Source: Pseudogulbenkiania sp. (GTDB taxonomy: Bacteria > Pseudomonadota > Gammaproteobacteria > Burkholderiales > Chromobacteriaceae). From it: DNA of 39,576 nt. The position numbers and the translations under genes were made by a program. The stretch lies in the NCBI GenBank assembly GCA_018260425.1, contig JAGLBD010000034.1, positions 1 to 39,576 on the forward strand. The letters run 5' to 3'. Positions 17,144 through 26,585 of this stretch are shown here, one piece after another. Numbering within the stretch: position 1 is the first letter of the stretch; each line of letters starts with the position of its first letter. The notes under the pieces were generated by a model. It did not search any database. It saw only the letters and a program-made list of their open reading frames with translations, and was not told the origin of the DNA.

Positions 17144-18739
17144 TCAGTCGAGGTACTCGTAACCCGGCAGCGTCAGGAATTCGACGAAATCATCCGAGGT
17201 GGTCAGCAAGTCAAACATAGTGGCGGCATCCTCATATTGCCGTGTCCAGCGCGAGCCGGCTTCCTGCTTGAGTTTTGCCACTTCGTCGGCGGCCAGCGAC
17301 CGGAACAACTCGACGGTCACCTTGCGGCCATCCTCCAGCACGCCCTTGGGCGAACGGATCCACTGCCAGATCTGCGAGCGGGAGATTTCCGCGGTGGCGG
17401 CATCTTCCATCAGGTTGTGGATGGGAACGCAGCCATTGCCCGAGATCCAGGCGCCAAGATACTGAATGCCGACATTGATGTTCATGCGCAAGCCAACTTC
17501 GGTGATCGGGGCTTCCGGCTGGAAGTTGATCAGGTCCGTGGCGCTGACATGCACGTCGTCGCGTTGCTTGTCGATCTGGTTGGGGCGATCACCCAGTACA
17601 GTGTTGAAGGACTCCATGGCGATCGGTACCAGTCCGGGGTGGGCAACCCAGCCGCCATCGTAACCGTCGGTTGCATCGCGGTCCTTGTCGGCCTTGACGC
17701 CGCCCAGCGCCTTTTCGTTGGCCACCGGGTCGTTCTTGATCGGGATCAGTGCCGCCATGCCGCCAATGGCCGGAGCCTGACGCTGGTGGCAGGTTTTCAG
17801 CAACAGCAGTGCGTAGGAACGCATGAACGGTACGGTCATGGTGATCATGCCGCGGTTGGCCAAACAGAAGTTGCGGTTGTTTTTGAATTTCTTGATGCAG
17901 CTGAAAATGTAGTCCCAGCGACCGGCATTGAGACCCGCGCTGTGCTCGCGCAATTCGTAGAGGATTTCATCCATTTCGAAGGCGGCCAGAATGGTTTCGA
18001 TCAGGACCGTGGCCTTGATCGTGCCGCTCGGGATGCCGAGTTGTTCCTGGGCGCTCAGGAAAATATCGTTCCACAGCCGGGCTTCCAGATGGCTTTCCAT
18101 CTTCGGCAGATAGTAGTAGGTCGCCGTGCCCTGGCCAACCAGATAGTGGATGTTGTGGAAGAAAGACAGGGCAAAGTCGAAAATGGCGCCGGAAACGATC
18201 TGGCCATCCACCTTGAGGTGTTTTTCCATCAGGTGCCAGCCGCGCGGACGCAGCAGCAAGGTGGCGATACTGTCGTTCAGGCGGTAGGACTTGCCTTCCG
18301 GGCTGGTGTAACTGATGGTCTTGCGATAGGCGTCGCGGACGTTGATCTGACCGGTCAGTTGATTGTCCCAGCTCGGGCAGTTGGAATCTTCGAAATCGGC
18401 CATGAAGCTTTTCGCACCGGAGTTCAGTGCGTTGATCATCATCTTGCGTTCCACCGGGCCGGTAATTTCGACACGTCGGTCGAGCAAGTCGGCGGGCAAC
18501 GGCGCGATATGCCAGTCGCCCTGACGGATTGCCGCGGTTTCCGGCAGGAAGTCCGGCAGACGGCCGGCGTCGAGTTCCTGTTGGCGCAAGCCGCGTGCGG
18601 CCATCAGTTCCTGACGGCGACCTTCGAAACGGCGGTGCAGGCCGGCAACGAAATCCAGCGCCTCGGAGGTCAGAATGGTTTCGTATTCGGGGGACAGCGG
18701 GGCGAGGATTTCAACGCCTTGGGGCAGGGTGATGGCCAT
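17144..18739 (-). CDS. aceB: Malate synthase A
   Basis: Condenses glyoxylate with acetyl-CoA to malate in the glyoxylate shunt. 531 residues, the usual isoform A length (E. coli 533). Family segments: [58 protein letters not shown] and [13 protein letters not shown] chose the ATG at 18739 (MAITLPQGV) because AGGAG lies eight bases upstream; the longer frame would place that Shine-Dalgarno inside the gene. Its partner aceA is about 5 kb away, so the two are not one operon here. It is divergent from a LysR regulator with 133 bases between. Confidence 0.97.
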   Translation of the reverse strand: MAITLPQGVEILAPLSPEYETILTSEALDFVAGLHRRFEGRRQELMAARGLRQQELDAGRLPDFLPETAAIRQGDWHIAPLPADLLDRRVEITGPVERKMMINALNSGAKSFMADFEDSNCPSWDNQLTGQINVRDAYRKTISYTSPEGKSYRLNDSIATLLLRPRGWHLMEKHLKVDGQIVSGAIFDFALSFFHNIHYLVGQGTATYYYLPKMESHLEARLWNDIFLSAQEQLGIPSGTIKATVLIETILAAFEMDEILYELREHSAGLNAGRWDYIFSCIKKFKNNRNFCLANRGMITMTVPFMRSYALLLLKTCHQRQAPAIGGMAALIPIKNDPVANEKALGGVKADKDRDATDGYDGGWVAHPGLVPIAMESFNTVLGDRPNQIDKQRDDVHVSATDLINFQPEAPITEVGLRMNINVGIQYLGAWISGNGCVPIHNLMEDAATAEISRSQIWQWIRSPKGVLEDGRKVTVELFRSLAADEVAKLKQEAGSRWTRQYEDAATMFDLLTTSDDFVEFLTLPGYEYLD

Positions 18740-18837
18740 GTGTCGTTCTCCTGTAGACAAAGTACCCGTCAGGGTGATTGGAATTGGGCTATGTGGCTAG
18801 TTTAGTGACCTTCACAGGCAGGAAAAAGGCGTAAAAT

Positions 18838-18872
18838 GCCATTACATAATTTACTTTTTAGTAGGTAATGGC
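18838..18872. promoter_or_regulatory. Dyad in the aceB/lysR intergenic region
   Basis: Perfect 8-bp arms GCCATTAC (18838-18845) and GTAATGGC (18865-18872) with a 19-base spacer, touching the GTG start of the LysR gene. Position and symmetry suit an autoregulatory LysR site that could also affect aceB. Inferred only. Confidence 0.5.
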
Positions 18873-19769
18873 GTGGATATCTTCAAACAGCTGGAAACGT
18901 TTGTTGCGGTGGTCGAATGCGGCAGCCAGAGTGAGGCCGCCCGCCGCGAAGGGGTGGTGGCGGCGGTGATTGGACGCCGCCTCGATGCGCTGGAAGAGCG
19001 TCTTGCCGTGAAGCTGCTGGTTCGTACCACCCGGCGACTGTCACTCACCGCCGAGGGTAGTGCGTTCTACGAGGATTGTCAGCGCATTCTGGCCGAACTG
19101 GCCGAGGCCGAGACCGCAGTGGCGTCCGGCACCGGCCGGGCGCGGGGGCATCTGCGTTTGAGTGCACCCGCTGGTTTTGGCCGGCGCCATGTCGCCCCGC
19201 ACCTTGCCAGTTTCAGGCAGGTGCATCCGGATATCCGGGTCACGCTGGAGCTGTCCGACCGGCTGGTGGATCTGGTGCGCGATAAGGTGGATTGCGCGAT
19301 TCGTATCAGCGATCTGGCCGATTCGGGTCTGGTTGCCGTACGACTGGCAGAAAACCGTCGCGTGGTGGTGGCCGCGCCGGCGTACCTGAGCCGCGCCGGC
19401 ATTCCGCGCAAGCTGGAGGATCTGGCGCAGCATAGTTGCTTGTCGCTGGGGGAAAGCCAAAGCCGTGGCTGGAGTTTTCAGCAGGACGGGACGTTGGTCA
19501 ATCTACGCGTTGCCGGTCCGCTGGAGTGCAATGATGGCGCGGTATTGCATGACTGGGCCTTGCAGGGGCTGGGACTGACCTGGCGGTCGTGGTGGGAGGT
19601 CAAGGACGATCTGGCCGAAGGGCGGCTGGTAACGGTTCTGGAAGACTATGCGTCTCCGGACTATCCGGTCTGTGCCGTCGTGCCACAACGCAAATTTCTC
19701 CCGTTGCGGGTGCGTAGTTTCATTGATCACCTCAAGATGGTTTATGCGCAGCCCGGCTACTGGGACTGA
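18873..19769 (+). CDS. LysR-family transcriptional regulator
   Basis: 298 residues. The N-terminal winged HTH spans about residues 1-60 (QLETFVAVVECGSQSEAARR, then LLVRTTRRLSLTAEG). The C-terminal effector domain runs from about residue 90 (GHLRLSAPAGFGRRHVAPHL, then DLVRDKVDCAIRI), resembling the CrgA-like subgroup. The start is the GTG at 18873, which gives the canonical MDIFKQLETF N-terminus. Being divergent from aceB, it may control the glyoxylate shunt; this is inferred from position only, and LysR/neighbour pairs can mislead. Effector unknown. Confidence 0.92.
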   Translation: MDIFKQLETFVAVVECGSQSEAARREGVVAAVIGRRLDALEERLAVKLLVRTTRRLSLTAEGSAFYEDCQRILAELAEAETAVASGTGRARGHLRLSAPAGFGRRHVAPHLASFRQVHPDIRVTLELSDRLVDLVRDKVDCAIRISDLADSGLVAVRLAENRRVVVAAPAYLSRAGIPRKLEDLAQHSCLSLGESQSRGWSFQQDGTLVNLRVAGPLECNDGAVLHDWALQGLGLTWRSWWEVKDDLAEGRLVTVLEDYASPDYPVCAVVPQRKFLPLRVRSFIDHLKMVYAQPGYWD

Positions 19770-19853
19770 CGGAAGTCGCTTCGCCAGGAATGGTGTGGTT
19801 TTGCCGTGCGCAGGATAAAATGCCGGGCATTGCCCCTCTCTGGATTACGCGTC

Positions 19854-20432
19854 ATGCAGCACATCATCGATTTCATTCTGGAACTGGACAAGCTCAAGGG
19901 CGTTACGCGCAAAACGCGGCCCTTGGGACTGGATCGCCAGGAAAACTCTGCCGAGCACAGCTGGCAGATTTGTCTGCTGGCCCTGTCGCTCGAACGGTTC
20001 GCCGTTGAACCCATCGATATCAATCACGTGATCCGGATGCTGCTGGTACACGACATCGGCGAGATCGACACCGGCGACACCATCGTCTTTGCCGAAGGGG
20101 GCTGGGCGGAACGCAAGGCGGATGAACGGGTGGCCGTGAAACGTATTTTCGGTCTGTTGCCTGATGATGAGGCAGCAAAGCTGTTGGCGTTGTGGGAGGA
20201 GTTCGAAGCCGGTGAAACCGCCGAGGCCCGCTTTGCCAATGCCGCCGACCGTGCCATGCCGGCCTTGCTCAATCTGGCCAATAACGGACAAAGCTGGCGT
20301 GAAAACGGCATCAGCTACGAACGGGTGACCGGACGCTTGCGTGCCCCGATCGAAGCCGGCTGTCCTGCCTTGTGGGCCTATATGGAAGAACGGCTTGACG
20401 AAGCTCGCGCCAAAGGACTGTTCGGCGCCTGA
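19854..20432 (+). CDS. HD-domain phosphohydrolase (YfbR/HD_3 type)
   Basis: 192 residues. Metal-binding HD motifs: H35 (ENSAEHSWQ), H66-D67 (LLVHDIGEIDTGD) and a late Asp in NAADRAMP. The layout fits HD_3-family phosphohydrolases, which include 5'-deoxynucleotidases such as YfbR; the substrate is not certain. I chose the ATG at 19854 (MQHIIDFILELDKL) because the family starts there; the open frame extends 48 bases further. It ends nine bases before the convergent FlxA-like gene, with no clear terminator between. Confidence 0.86.
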   Translation: MQHIIDFILELDKLKGVTRKTRPLGLDRQENSAEHSWQICLLALSLERFAVEPIDINHVIRMLLVHDIGEIDTGDTIVFAEGGWAERKADERVAVKRIFGLLPDDEAAKLLALWEEFEAGETAEARFANAADRAMPALLNLANNGQSWRENGISYERVTGRLRAPIEAGCPALWAYMEERLDEARAKGLFGA

Positions 20433-20441
20433 ACGGGCCGG

Positions 20442-20774
20442 CTAGGCTTTCAGGTCGATAATGCCGCCCGGGTTTTGCCCGGGTTTGGCGACATTGGCGC
20501 TCGGGTCCGGCGCGGTACCCGTGCTGCGGGCCGGTTTCTTCCGTTCCTGTGCCCGGGCCTCGGCCAGCTGTGCCTCGATGGCCTGTCGTTGCTGCTCAAG
20601 TGCTTTGAGACGTGTGGTCCGGTCTTTGTCCGAGAGCTGCTTGTCGGCGGTAACCTTGGCCATCTGTTGCTGGATCGACTGAAGCTGCTGCTCCAGCGCG
20701 GCGATCCGGGTGGTCGTGCCGTTGGCACCGGGTAGCGTGTTGCCTGTTGCGGCAAGAGGTGTGGTTGACGTCAT
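20442..20774 (-). CDS. FlxA-like coiled-coil protein
   Basis: 110 residues, hydrophilic, no signal peptide. The central ~50 residues form a coiled coil (IAALEQQLQSIQQQMAKVTA, then LSDKDRTTRLKALEQQ), which resembles the FlxA-like family. The C-terminus is Pro/Gly-rich. The ATG lies three bases after the GNAT stop, so the two are co-transcribed. FlxA itself is expressed with flagellar genes in E. coli, but its function is unknown and no flagellar gene is nearby. Confidence 0.72.
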   Translation of the reverse strand: MTSTTPLAATGNTLPGANGTTTRIAALEQQLQSIQQQMAKVTADKQLSDKDRTTRLKALEQQRQAIEAQLAEARAQERKKPARSTGTAPDPSANVAKPGQNPGGIIDLKA

Positions 20775-20777
20775 GAG

Positions 20778-21218
20778 TTACTTTGCAATGCGGTTATCCG
20801 GAGCGACCATCGTCCAGTAGTCGCCGTCGCCATCGGTGCCCCGGGAGCGGCAGACCCAGCCTTGGGAGCGATAAAACTCCACTGCCGGGGTATTTTTGCA
20901 CAGGCACTTGAGTGTCAGCGTACCTTCGCCATGTCTGGCACAGGCGGCCAGCAACGCCTTGCCTATGCCTTTCCCGTGATGCTCCGGCAACACATAGAGA
21001 TGATGCACAAAGCGTTCTGGTGCATACAGTGCGGCAAACCCGGCCACCTTGCCGTCCAGCTCGGCAACGAACACGGTTTCATCGCGGGTTGCCTCATCAA
21101 ACGAGTCCTGCCTTAGTCGCTCTTTATCCAGCCAGTGGAAGGTTACCGCCCGAATCTGCTGATACAGCCGGTTCAGTATCGGGCGGTCCTGCTCGGTAAA
21201 GGGGCGGATGACGGGCAT
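20778..21218 (-). CDS. GNAT-family N-acetyltransferase
   Basis: 146 residues. Motif A is LYVLPEHHGKGIGKALLAAC (H-G-K-G-I-G pyrophosphate loop), preceded by VFVAELDGKVAGFAAL, with motif B CLCKNTPAVEFYRSQGW. The acceptor is unknown. I chose the ATG at 21218 (MPVIRPFTEQD); an in-frame TTG at 21227 is less likely. It is followed by the FlxA-like gene after three bases, and the di-heme lipoprotein gene lies upstream on the same strand. Confidence 0.86.
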   Translation of the reverse strand: MPVIRPFTEQDRPILNRLYQQIRAVTFHWLDKERLRQDSFDEATRDETVFVAELDGKVAGFAALYAPERFVHHLYVLPEHHGKGIGKALLAACARHGEGTLTLKCLCKNTPAVEFYRSQGWVCRSRGTDGDGDYWTMVAPDNRIAK

Positions 21219-21282
21219 GGTGTGCAAGGTCTGTGGCAGATCCGCTCATTATCATGGTTGGTCATGCCACAGGCAACCAGCG

Positions 21283-23958
21283 CTATCTTCTGAATAGTTC
21301 TGCTTCGCTGGCCGGCGTGGTGCGCGGCTCGGTCGAAATCGCTTTCATGAATTCCATCAGTGCATTGGTTTCCAGCCGGTTAAGCCCCAGTGACCGAATC
21401 TCCGGCGAGGTTTTTGGATAGAGCGGGTCGTATTTGAACAGACCGGTTGGCAGGGTCTGCACCATGCCGGCGTTGTACATGGCGATTACCCCCAGCCCGT
21501 TGCTCATCGGGAACAGTCCGTTATGCATATAGTTGCCGCTGTAGAGGATGTCGCGCAGCGTCGGCGTCCGGAAGAAACCCACGTCCTCGGCTTTGCCGGT
21601 AATCCGGTAGCGTCCCAGATCCTCCAGTTCGCGGCCGTAGTAATGCAAGCCGTTGCTGTGGAAGCGGTTGTCCGAGAACAGCGCGCCGTTATGGCAGTTG
21701 ATGCAGCGCGCTTTGGTGCGGAACAGGTGCATGCCCCACAGTGCGTCATCGGACAGCGCGGTGCGGTCGCCCTTGAGGAAACGGTCAAAGGCGCTCTCCT
21801 TGCTGATGATGGTGCGTTCGAAGGTCGCAATGGCACGGGTCATGCGCTCGGCGGTGACCGTCGCATCGCCAAAGGCCGCACGGAACAGCTCCGCATAATT
21901 CGGATCACCGGCGATCTTGTTGACGGCATGTCCCAGCGACTGGTGCATCTCCAACGGGTTGGCAATCGGGCCGGCCGCCTGATCTTCCAATGACTTTGCC
22001 CGTCCATCCCAGAACAACTCCTTGACGTAGGCGGTGTTCAGAATGGTCATGGCATTGCGCGATCCCAATTGGCCAACGTGGCCTTCGGAGAGCTCCTTGC
22101 TGTCGCTCCAGCCAGTCTTCGGGTCATGGCAGCTAATGCAGGCAATCGTGTTGTTGCGCGACAGTTTGACCTCGGAAAACAGTGCCTGACCCAGGGCAAC
22201 TTTTTCTTTCGAATACGGATTGTCGGCCGGGAAGGGCACGGCCGGGAGCAGTCCGAGGTCTTCAAACCCGGCCTTCACCGTATCATCCAGATCCGGTGCC
22301 GGCCAGGCGGGCTGGCGGGTTTGTCCCGCCTGGAAGGCGGCATAGCTGTTGCGCCACTGTTCGAACTGGCTGGCAGCCGGACGGATTTCCTCCCCGGCTT
22401 TTTTGCGGACAAACACCGGTCGGGCCAGCTTCGAGACCAACATGACACGGGCTCGCTCACCGCTGGCGGGTTCACGGGACGAGCCGTTCTTGCCAAGAAT
22501 CACCCAGCTTCCATTGCTGTTGGCCCACCACTCCATATCGGGAGAGAAGGCCGGAAAGGCCTGGGCGAACTGTGGCTCGGTCTGTCTGGCGTTGTCGCTG
22601 TCGATCGCCGTGCTCAGCAATGTGGCCATTTCACTCACGGTAGGGGCACGCCAGCTAGCCATCTGGCACCGGGACTGACTATTACTGGTGCTGATCAGTG
22701 ACGCGAGAGCTGTGCTGGCCTGTGCCTGGTTGGCCGGATCGGTACTGAGGGACGGTGCCAGAACAAACAGTTCGTTTTTCTGCAGATCGCCAGCGATGCT
22801 GCGCAGGTTGATATCCATGCATTCGGTGGCGTCACCGCTTGTCACCGGTTTTTTGCTTCGGTTCAGCGGAATAAAGGACGGATCGGGCTGGTCGTCGCGA
22901 CTGGGGGCGTCGGGCAGAATCGGGCCGCGCACCAGACGCACCGCACCATAGCGGCTCTTGGCCAGCGTGGTGGACGGCAAGGTTTTATGGGTGTCGTCAA
23001 ACCAGACCGCGAGGAAGCCTTCTACGCCACGGAGGGTGTCGGTCCAGTAAAAGGTCGGTTCTGCATCAGGGAAAGCATGCCGGTCGATGGCGGCTTTCTT
23101 CACCGTGTATTGAGAGGGGTCCCACAGTGTTTTGAGTTCTTTTTCAGTGGGAACACGCCAATCAGTAAAACCGCACAGCCGGGTTTCATTGACCTTTTCT
23201 GCGTAGTCGCTGGCGGTGCACATCTCGAGGGACGGGTCGCACTGCCCGCCATTGACCAGGCCGCGTTCCATCGCCGGTTTGTAACGATAGCTGGCGGAAC
23301 GCAATCCCTCGCGGGTTTTGACCTCCCAGGTCAGAGCGGTTTCCTTGTCGGTCGCGCAGGCGTGCTGTTGATTCTCTGCCGTGGTGCTTCCGGTCTCGCT
23401 GACCAGCGCGTAGCGCGCCGTCGGTACTCTGCCTTTCAAGGCGGCCAGGCTGAGTGCGAAATGGCGTCGGGCATAGTCGCTATCCACCAGGCTGTAGCTG
23501 ACGCCGGCTTCATTGATCAACGCTGCCACATCGGTCGTCGCCGAGAAGAGCTGTTTCCGGGTGAAGCGGGCACTGTCGGCGGCATCGAGTTGAATCCCGT
23601 TTTCCGGGGCATCATCGGCATCGAGGCTCAAAAGCAGGCGCACCATGGCCAGTGCCGCAGGATCATCTGCCGTGCTGCCGCCCGTCAGGCTTAGCGGCGT
23701 GACAACGGCCGTGCCGGGGCTTGTGCCCAAGGTCAGTTGTCCGATACGGAAGGTGACCTGTTCTCCGGGCAGATAGTGGAATTCTCCGGAGGCGGTGGTC
23801 AGTCCGTGTTGGGTGGGGGTGTCGTAGGCCAGTCCGGCCACCGGGCTGTCGACGAATACGCCGGTCATAAGGGAAGGCGAGGAATTGCCGCCTCCGCCGC
23901 TGCAGGCGGTAAGCAATGCTGCAATGGGCAGGATGCTCAGGAATCGGGTGGATGACAT
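21283..23958 (-). CDS. Lipoprotein with DUF1566-like modules fused to a di-heme cytochrome c peroxidase
   Basis: 891 residues. The signal peptide ends in a lipobox (LLTAC, lipidated Cys19), so it is anchored in the inner or outer membrane, facing the periplasm or surface. Residues ~30-180 are a lipoprotein-type N-terminal module (GVFVDSPVAGLAYDT). Two DUF1566/Lcl-like modules follow (CGFTDWRVPTEKELKTLW and MASWRAPTVSEMATLL). The C-terminal third is a MauG/CcpA-type peroxidase with two heme c sites, C607-I-S-C-H and C752-I-N-C-H, and the family segment YMHNGLFP. Hemes are attached after export. The usual role would be H2O2 reduction or protein oxidation; the electron donor is unknown. A Fur-like site lies upstream. 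Confidence 0.85.
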   Translation of the reverse strand: MSSTRFLSILPIAALLTACSGGGGNSSPSLMTGVFVDSPVAGLAYDTPTQHGLTTASGEFHYLPGEQVTFRIGQLTLGTSPGTAVVTPLSLTGGSTADDPAALAMVRLLLSLDADDAPENGIQLDAADSARFTRKQLFSATTDVAALINEAGVSYSLVDSDYARRHFALSLAALKGRVPTARYALVSETGSTTAENQQHACATDKETALTWEVKTREGLRSASYRYKPAMERGLVNGGQCDPSLEMCTASDYAEKVNETRLCGFTDWRVPTEKELKTLWDPSQYTVKKAAIDRHAFPDAEPTFYWTDTLRGVEGFLAVWFDDTHKTLPSTTLAKSRYGAVRLVRGPILPDAPSRDDQPDPSFIPLNRSKKPVTSGDATECMDINLRSIAGDLQKNELFVLAPSLSTDPANQAQASTALASLISTSNSQSRCQMASWRAPTVSEMATLLSTAIDSDNARQTEPQFAQAFPAFSPDMEWWANSNGSWVILGKNGSSREPASGERARVMLVSKLARPVFVRKKAGEEIRPAASQFEQWRNSYAAFQAGQTRQPAWPAPDLDDTVKAGFEDLGLLPAVPFPADNPYSKEKVALGQALFSEVKLSRNNTIACISCHDPKTGWSDSKELSEGHVGQLGSRNAMTILNTAYVKELFWDGRAKSLEDQAAGPIANPLEMHQSLGHAVNKIAGDPNYAELFRAAFGDATVTAERMTRAIATFERTIISKESAFDRFLKGDRTALSDDALWGMHLFRTKARCINCHNGALFSDNRFHSNGLHYYGRELEDLGRYRITGKAEDVGFFRTPTLRDILYSGNYMHNGLFPMSNGLGVIAMYNAGMVQTLPTGLFKYDPLYPKTSPEIRSLGLNRLETNALMEFMKAISTEPRTTPASEAELFRR

Positions 23959-23967
23959 GAAATAAAT

Positions 23968-23986
23968 GCTAATGATAGTGATTTGT
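23968..23986. promoter_or_regulatory. Possible Fur box upstream of the di-heme lipoprotein
   Basis: GCTAATGATAGTGATTTGT matches the classical 19-bp Fur consensus GATAATGATAATCATTATC at 13 of 19 positions. It lies 10 bases upstream of the start codon. The whole 23960-24030 stretch is AT-rich with ATGAT-like hexamers. If real, the gene would be repressed by iron. Confidence 0.45.
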
Positions 23987-24093
23987 ATTCATATTCTATC
24001 TCACCTAAGTGATATTGATGATAAATATCTGGCATGGACCGCGTGGGATTGTTAATGACTTGGGGATGGGCCATCGCGGGAATGCTTACGCGA

Positions 24094-24130
24094 CAAAAAA
24101 CCCCGCCATTCCTTGCGGAAAACGGGGTTT
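24094..24130 (-). terminator. Intrinsic terminator after aceA
   Basis: On the reverse strand AAACCCCG and CGGGGTTT form the outer stem, with an inner GGAA/TTCC helix, followed by a T run. It ends the aceA transcript 34 bases after its stop. Confidence 0.87.
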
Positions 24131-24163
24131 AGGTCGGGACGGCAAACCGTCCGCGGGCGGGTC

Positions 24164-25444
<1,281 letters not shown>

Positions 25445-25853
25445 GCTTTATACCCTTCTCGATACGTTTTCTCGTCGCCGGGCACGACGCCGTGCCTGGC
25501 CCTCCTCGGTCTCGAACCCGACCTGCCGGTGCAGGTTCGCCCAGATCAGGTGCATGCGCTCCCGACCGTGTTGATCCGGTGGTTCCGGAATCTCGTTATC
25601 GACGGCTCTGGCTGTGCCAGACACCGCGGAAAAACTACGTCTGGGAGATCATCCCTTGTGTCGTTTTTCCTTGTTCTGTTGCAGCATTTAAGCATAAAGA
25701 AATCGGCTTGTGTGCAGTGCAGCACAAAAAAAGTTGTTGATTTTCAAAAGCTAACAAAGCGGTTCGACTTCGAATATGGCGGCGGGTTTTTTGCTGTGCA
25801 CAAATGAACAAAAAGTCACAAAACGCACATAAAGCGCACATTTGTCTCCAGCG
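25445..25853. other. Gene-free aceA leader and aceA/grpE intergenic region
   Basis: Over 400 bases without a supported gene. Going upstream from aceA on the reverse strand it holds: a strong hairpin at 25477-25500 (10-bp stem GCCGGGCACG / CGTGCCTGGC, one G-U, four-base loop, no T run); a second hairpin near 25520-25545 (ACCTGC / GCAGGT); then an AT-rich zone 25680-25830 that probably carries the aceA promoter; and the TGCA-rich palindrome at 25708-25727. I could not fix one promoter. If transcription starts near 25690, the aceA leader would be about 240 nt long. Confidence 0.5.
25708..25727. promoter_or_regulatory. Candidate operator upstream of aceA
   Basis: TTGTGTGCAGTGCAGCACAA: outer arms TTGTG / CACAA with a nested TGCA-G-TGCA palindrome. 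It lies in the AT-rich upstream region of aceA, where a metabolic regulator would be expected. The regulator is unknown. Confidence 0.45.
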
Positions 25854-25881
25854 CTTGAATTCGGGCAAAAAGCCCCTACCT
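25854..25881 (+). promoter_or_regulatory. Sigma-32 (RpoH) type heat-shock promoter of grpE-dnaK
   Basis: CTTGAA at 25854-25859, 13 bases, then CCCCTACCT at 25873-25881. Same spacing and nearly the same boxes as the htpG promoter at 9484-9511. The 5' leader to grpE is about 45 nt. No HrcA CIRCE element was seen. Confidence 0.87.
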
Positions 25882-25931
25882 AGCGTCAGGATATGTTTTT
25901 TGTTTTTGCAGATTGGTCACTAGGAGTCGCC

Positions 25932-26462
25932 ATGCAGGATAACCAGAACCCCCTTTCCGAAGAACAACTGGACGAGGCGGTTGCCGCCGAGGCAAGTGCA
26001 AGCGAACAAAGCCCCGAGGCGCGCATTGCTGCCTTGGAAGCCGAATTGTCAGAGAGCAAAGACCAGTTCCTGCGTAGCCGTGCCGAGATGGAGAATCAGC
26101 GCCGCCGTGCCGCAGAAGACGTGGCTAATGCCCACAAGTTTGCCATCAACAAACTGGTACTGGAGTTGCTGCCGGTCAAAGACAGTCTCGAAATGGCCTT
26201 GGCCGACCAGAGCGGTCAGTTCGACAACCTCAAGTTCGGTGTTGACCTGACGCTCAAGCAATTGCTGGCCGCTTTCGAGAAGGTGCAGATCAAGGAAATC
26301 AACCCGATGGGCGAGGCGCTGGATCCGCATCGTCATCAGGCAATCAGCATGGAAGAGTCCGATGCCGAGCCGAATACCGTGATCCGCGTCATGCAAAAGG
26401 GTTACACCCTTGCCGAACGTGTGGTACGCCCGGCGATGGTCGTGGTCGCCAAGGCAAAATAA
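25932..26462 (+). CDS. grpE: Nucleotide exchange factor GrpE
   Basis: Releases ADP from DnaK as a homodimer with a long coiled coil. 176 residues. The N-terminus is acidic, followed by the coiled coil (ARIAALEAELSESKDQFLRS), then the four-helix region (INKLVLELLPVKDSLEMAL) and the C-terminal beta domain (ALDPHRHQAISM, VIRVMQKGYTLAERVVRPA). I chose the ATG at 25932 because TAGGAG is six bases upstream and MQDNQNPLSEEQ is family-like; the longer frame adds 13 hydrophobic residues. First gene of the heat-shock cluster. Confidence 0.96.
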   Translation: MQDNQNPLSEEQLDEAVAAEASASEQSPEARIAALEAELSESKDQFLRSRAEMENQRRRAAEDVANAHKFAINKLVLELLPVKDSLEMALADQSGQFDNLKFGVDLTLKQLLAAFEKVQIKEINPMGEALDPHRHQAISMEESDAEPNTVIRVMQKGYTLAERVVRPAMVVVAKAK

Positions 26463-26585
26463 AGAATGACTATCATGGCGATAGCCCCTCTTGAAAACGA
26501 GCAGGTCGCCACGATTTTCCAGACATGAGAGTGAAGGCCGGCACTGCCCGGCTCTCCCGGAAGATTTGAATAAGGAATTGAAATT

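Noticed and set aside
17237-18805. Open frame of ~520 codons opposite aceB, and a similar one opposite aceA (24113-25807)
   Set aside because: Antisense shadows; aceB and aceA are unambiguous in the reverse strand and the forward frames show no domain.
26463-26585. Second sigma-32 promoter in the grpE-dnaK gap
   Set aside because: A CTTGAA is present near 26490, but the -10 region 13 bases on lacks the CCCC run; too weak to report as a feature.
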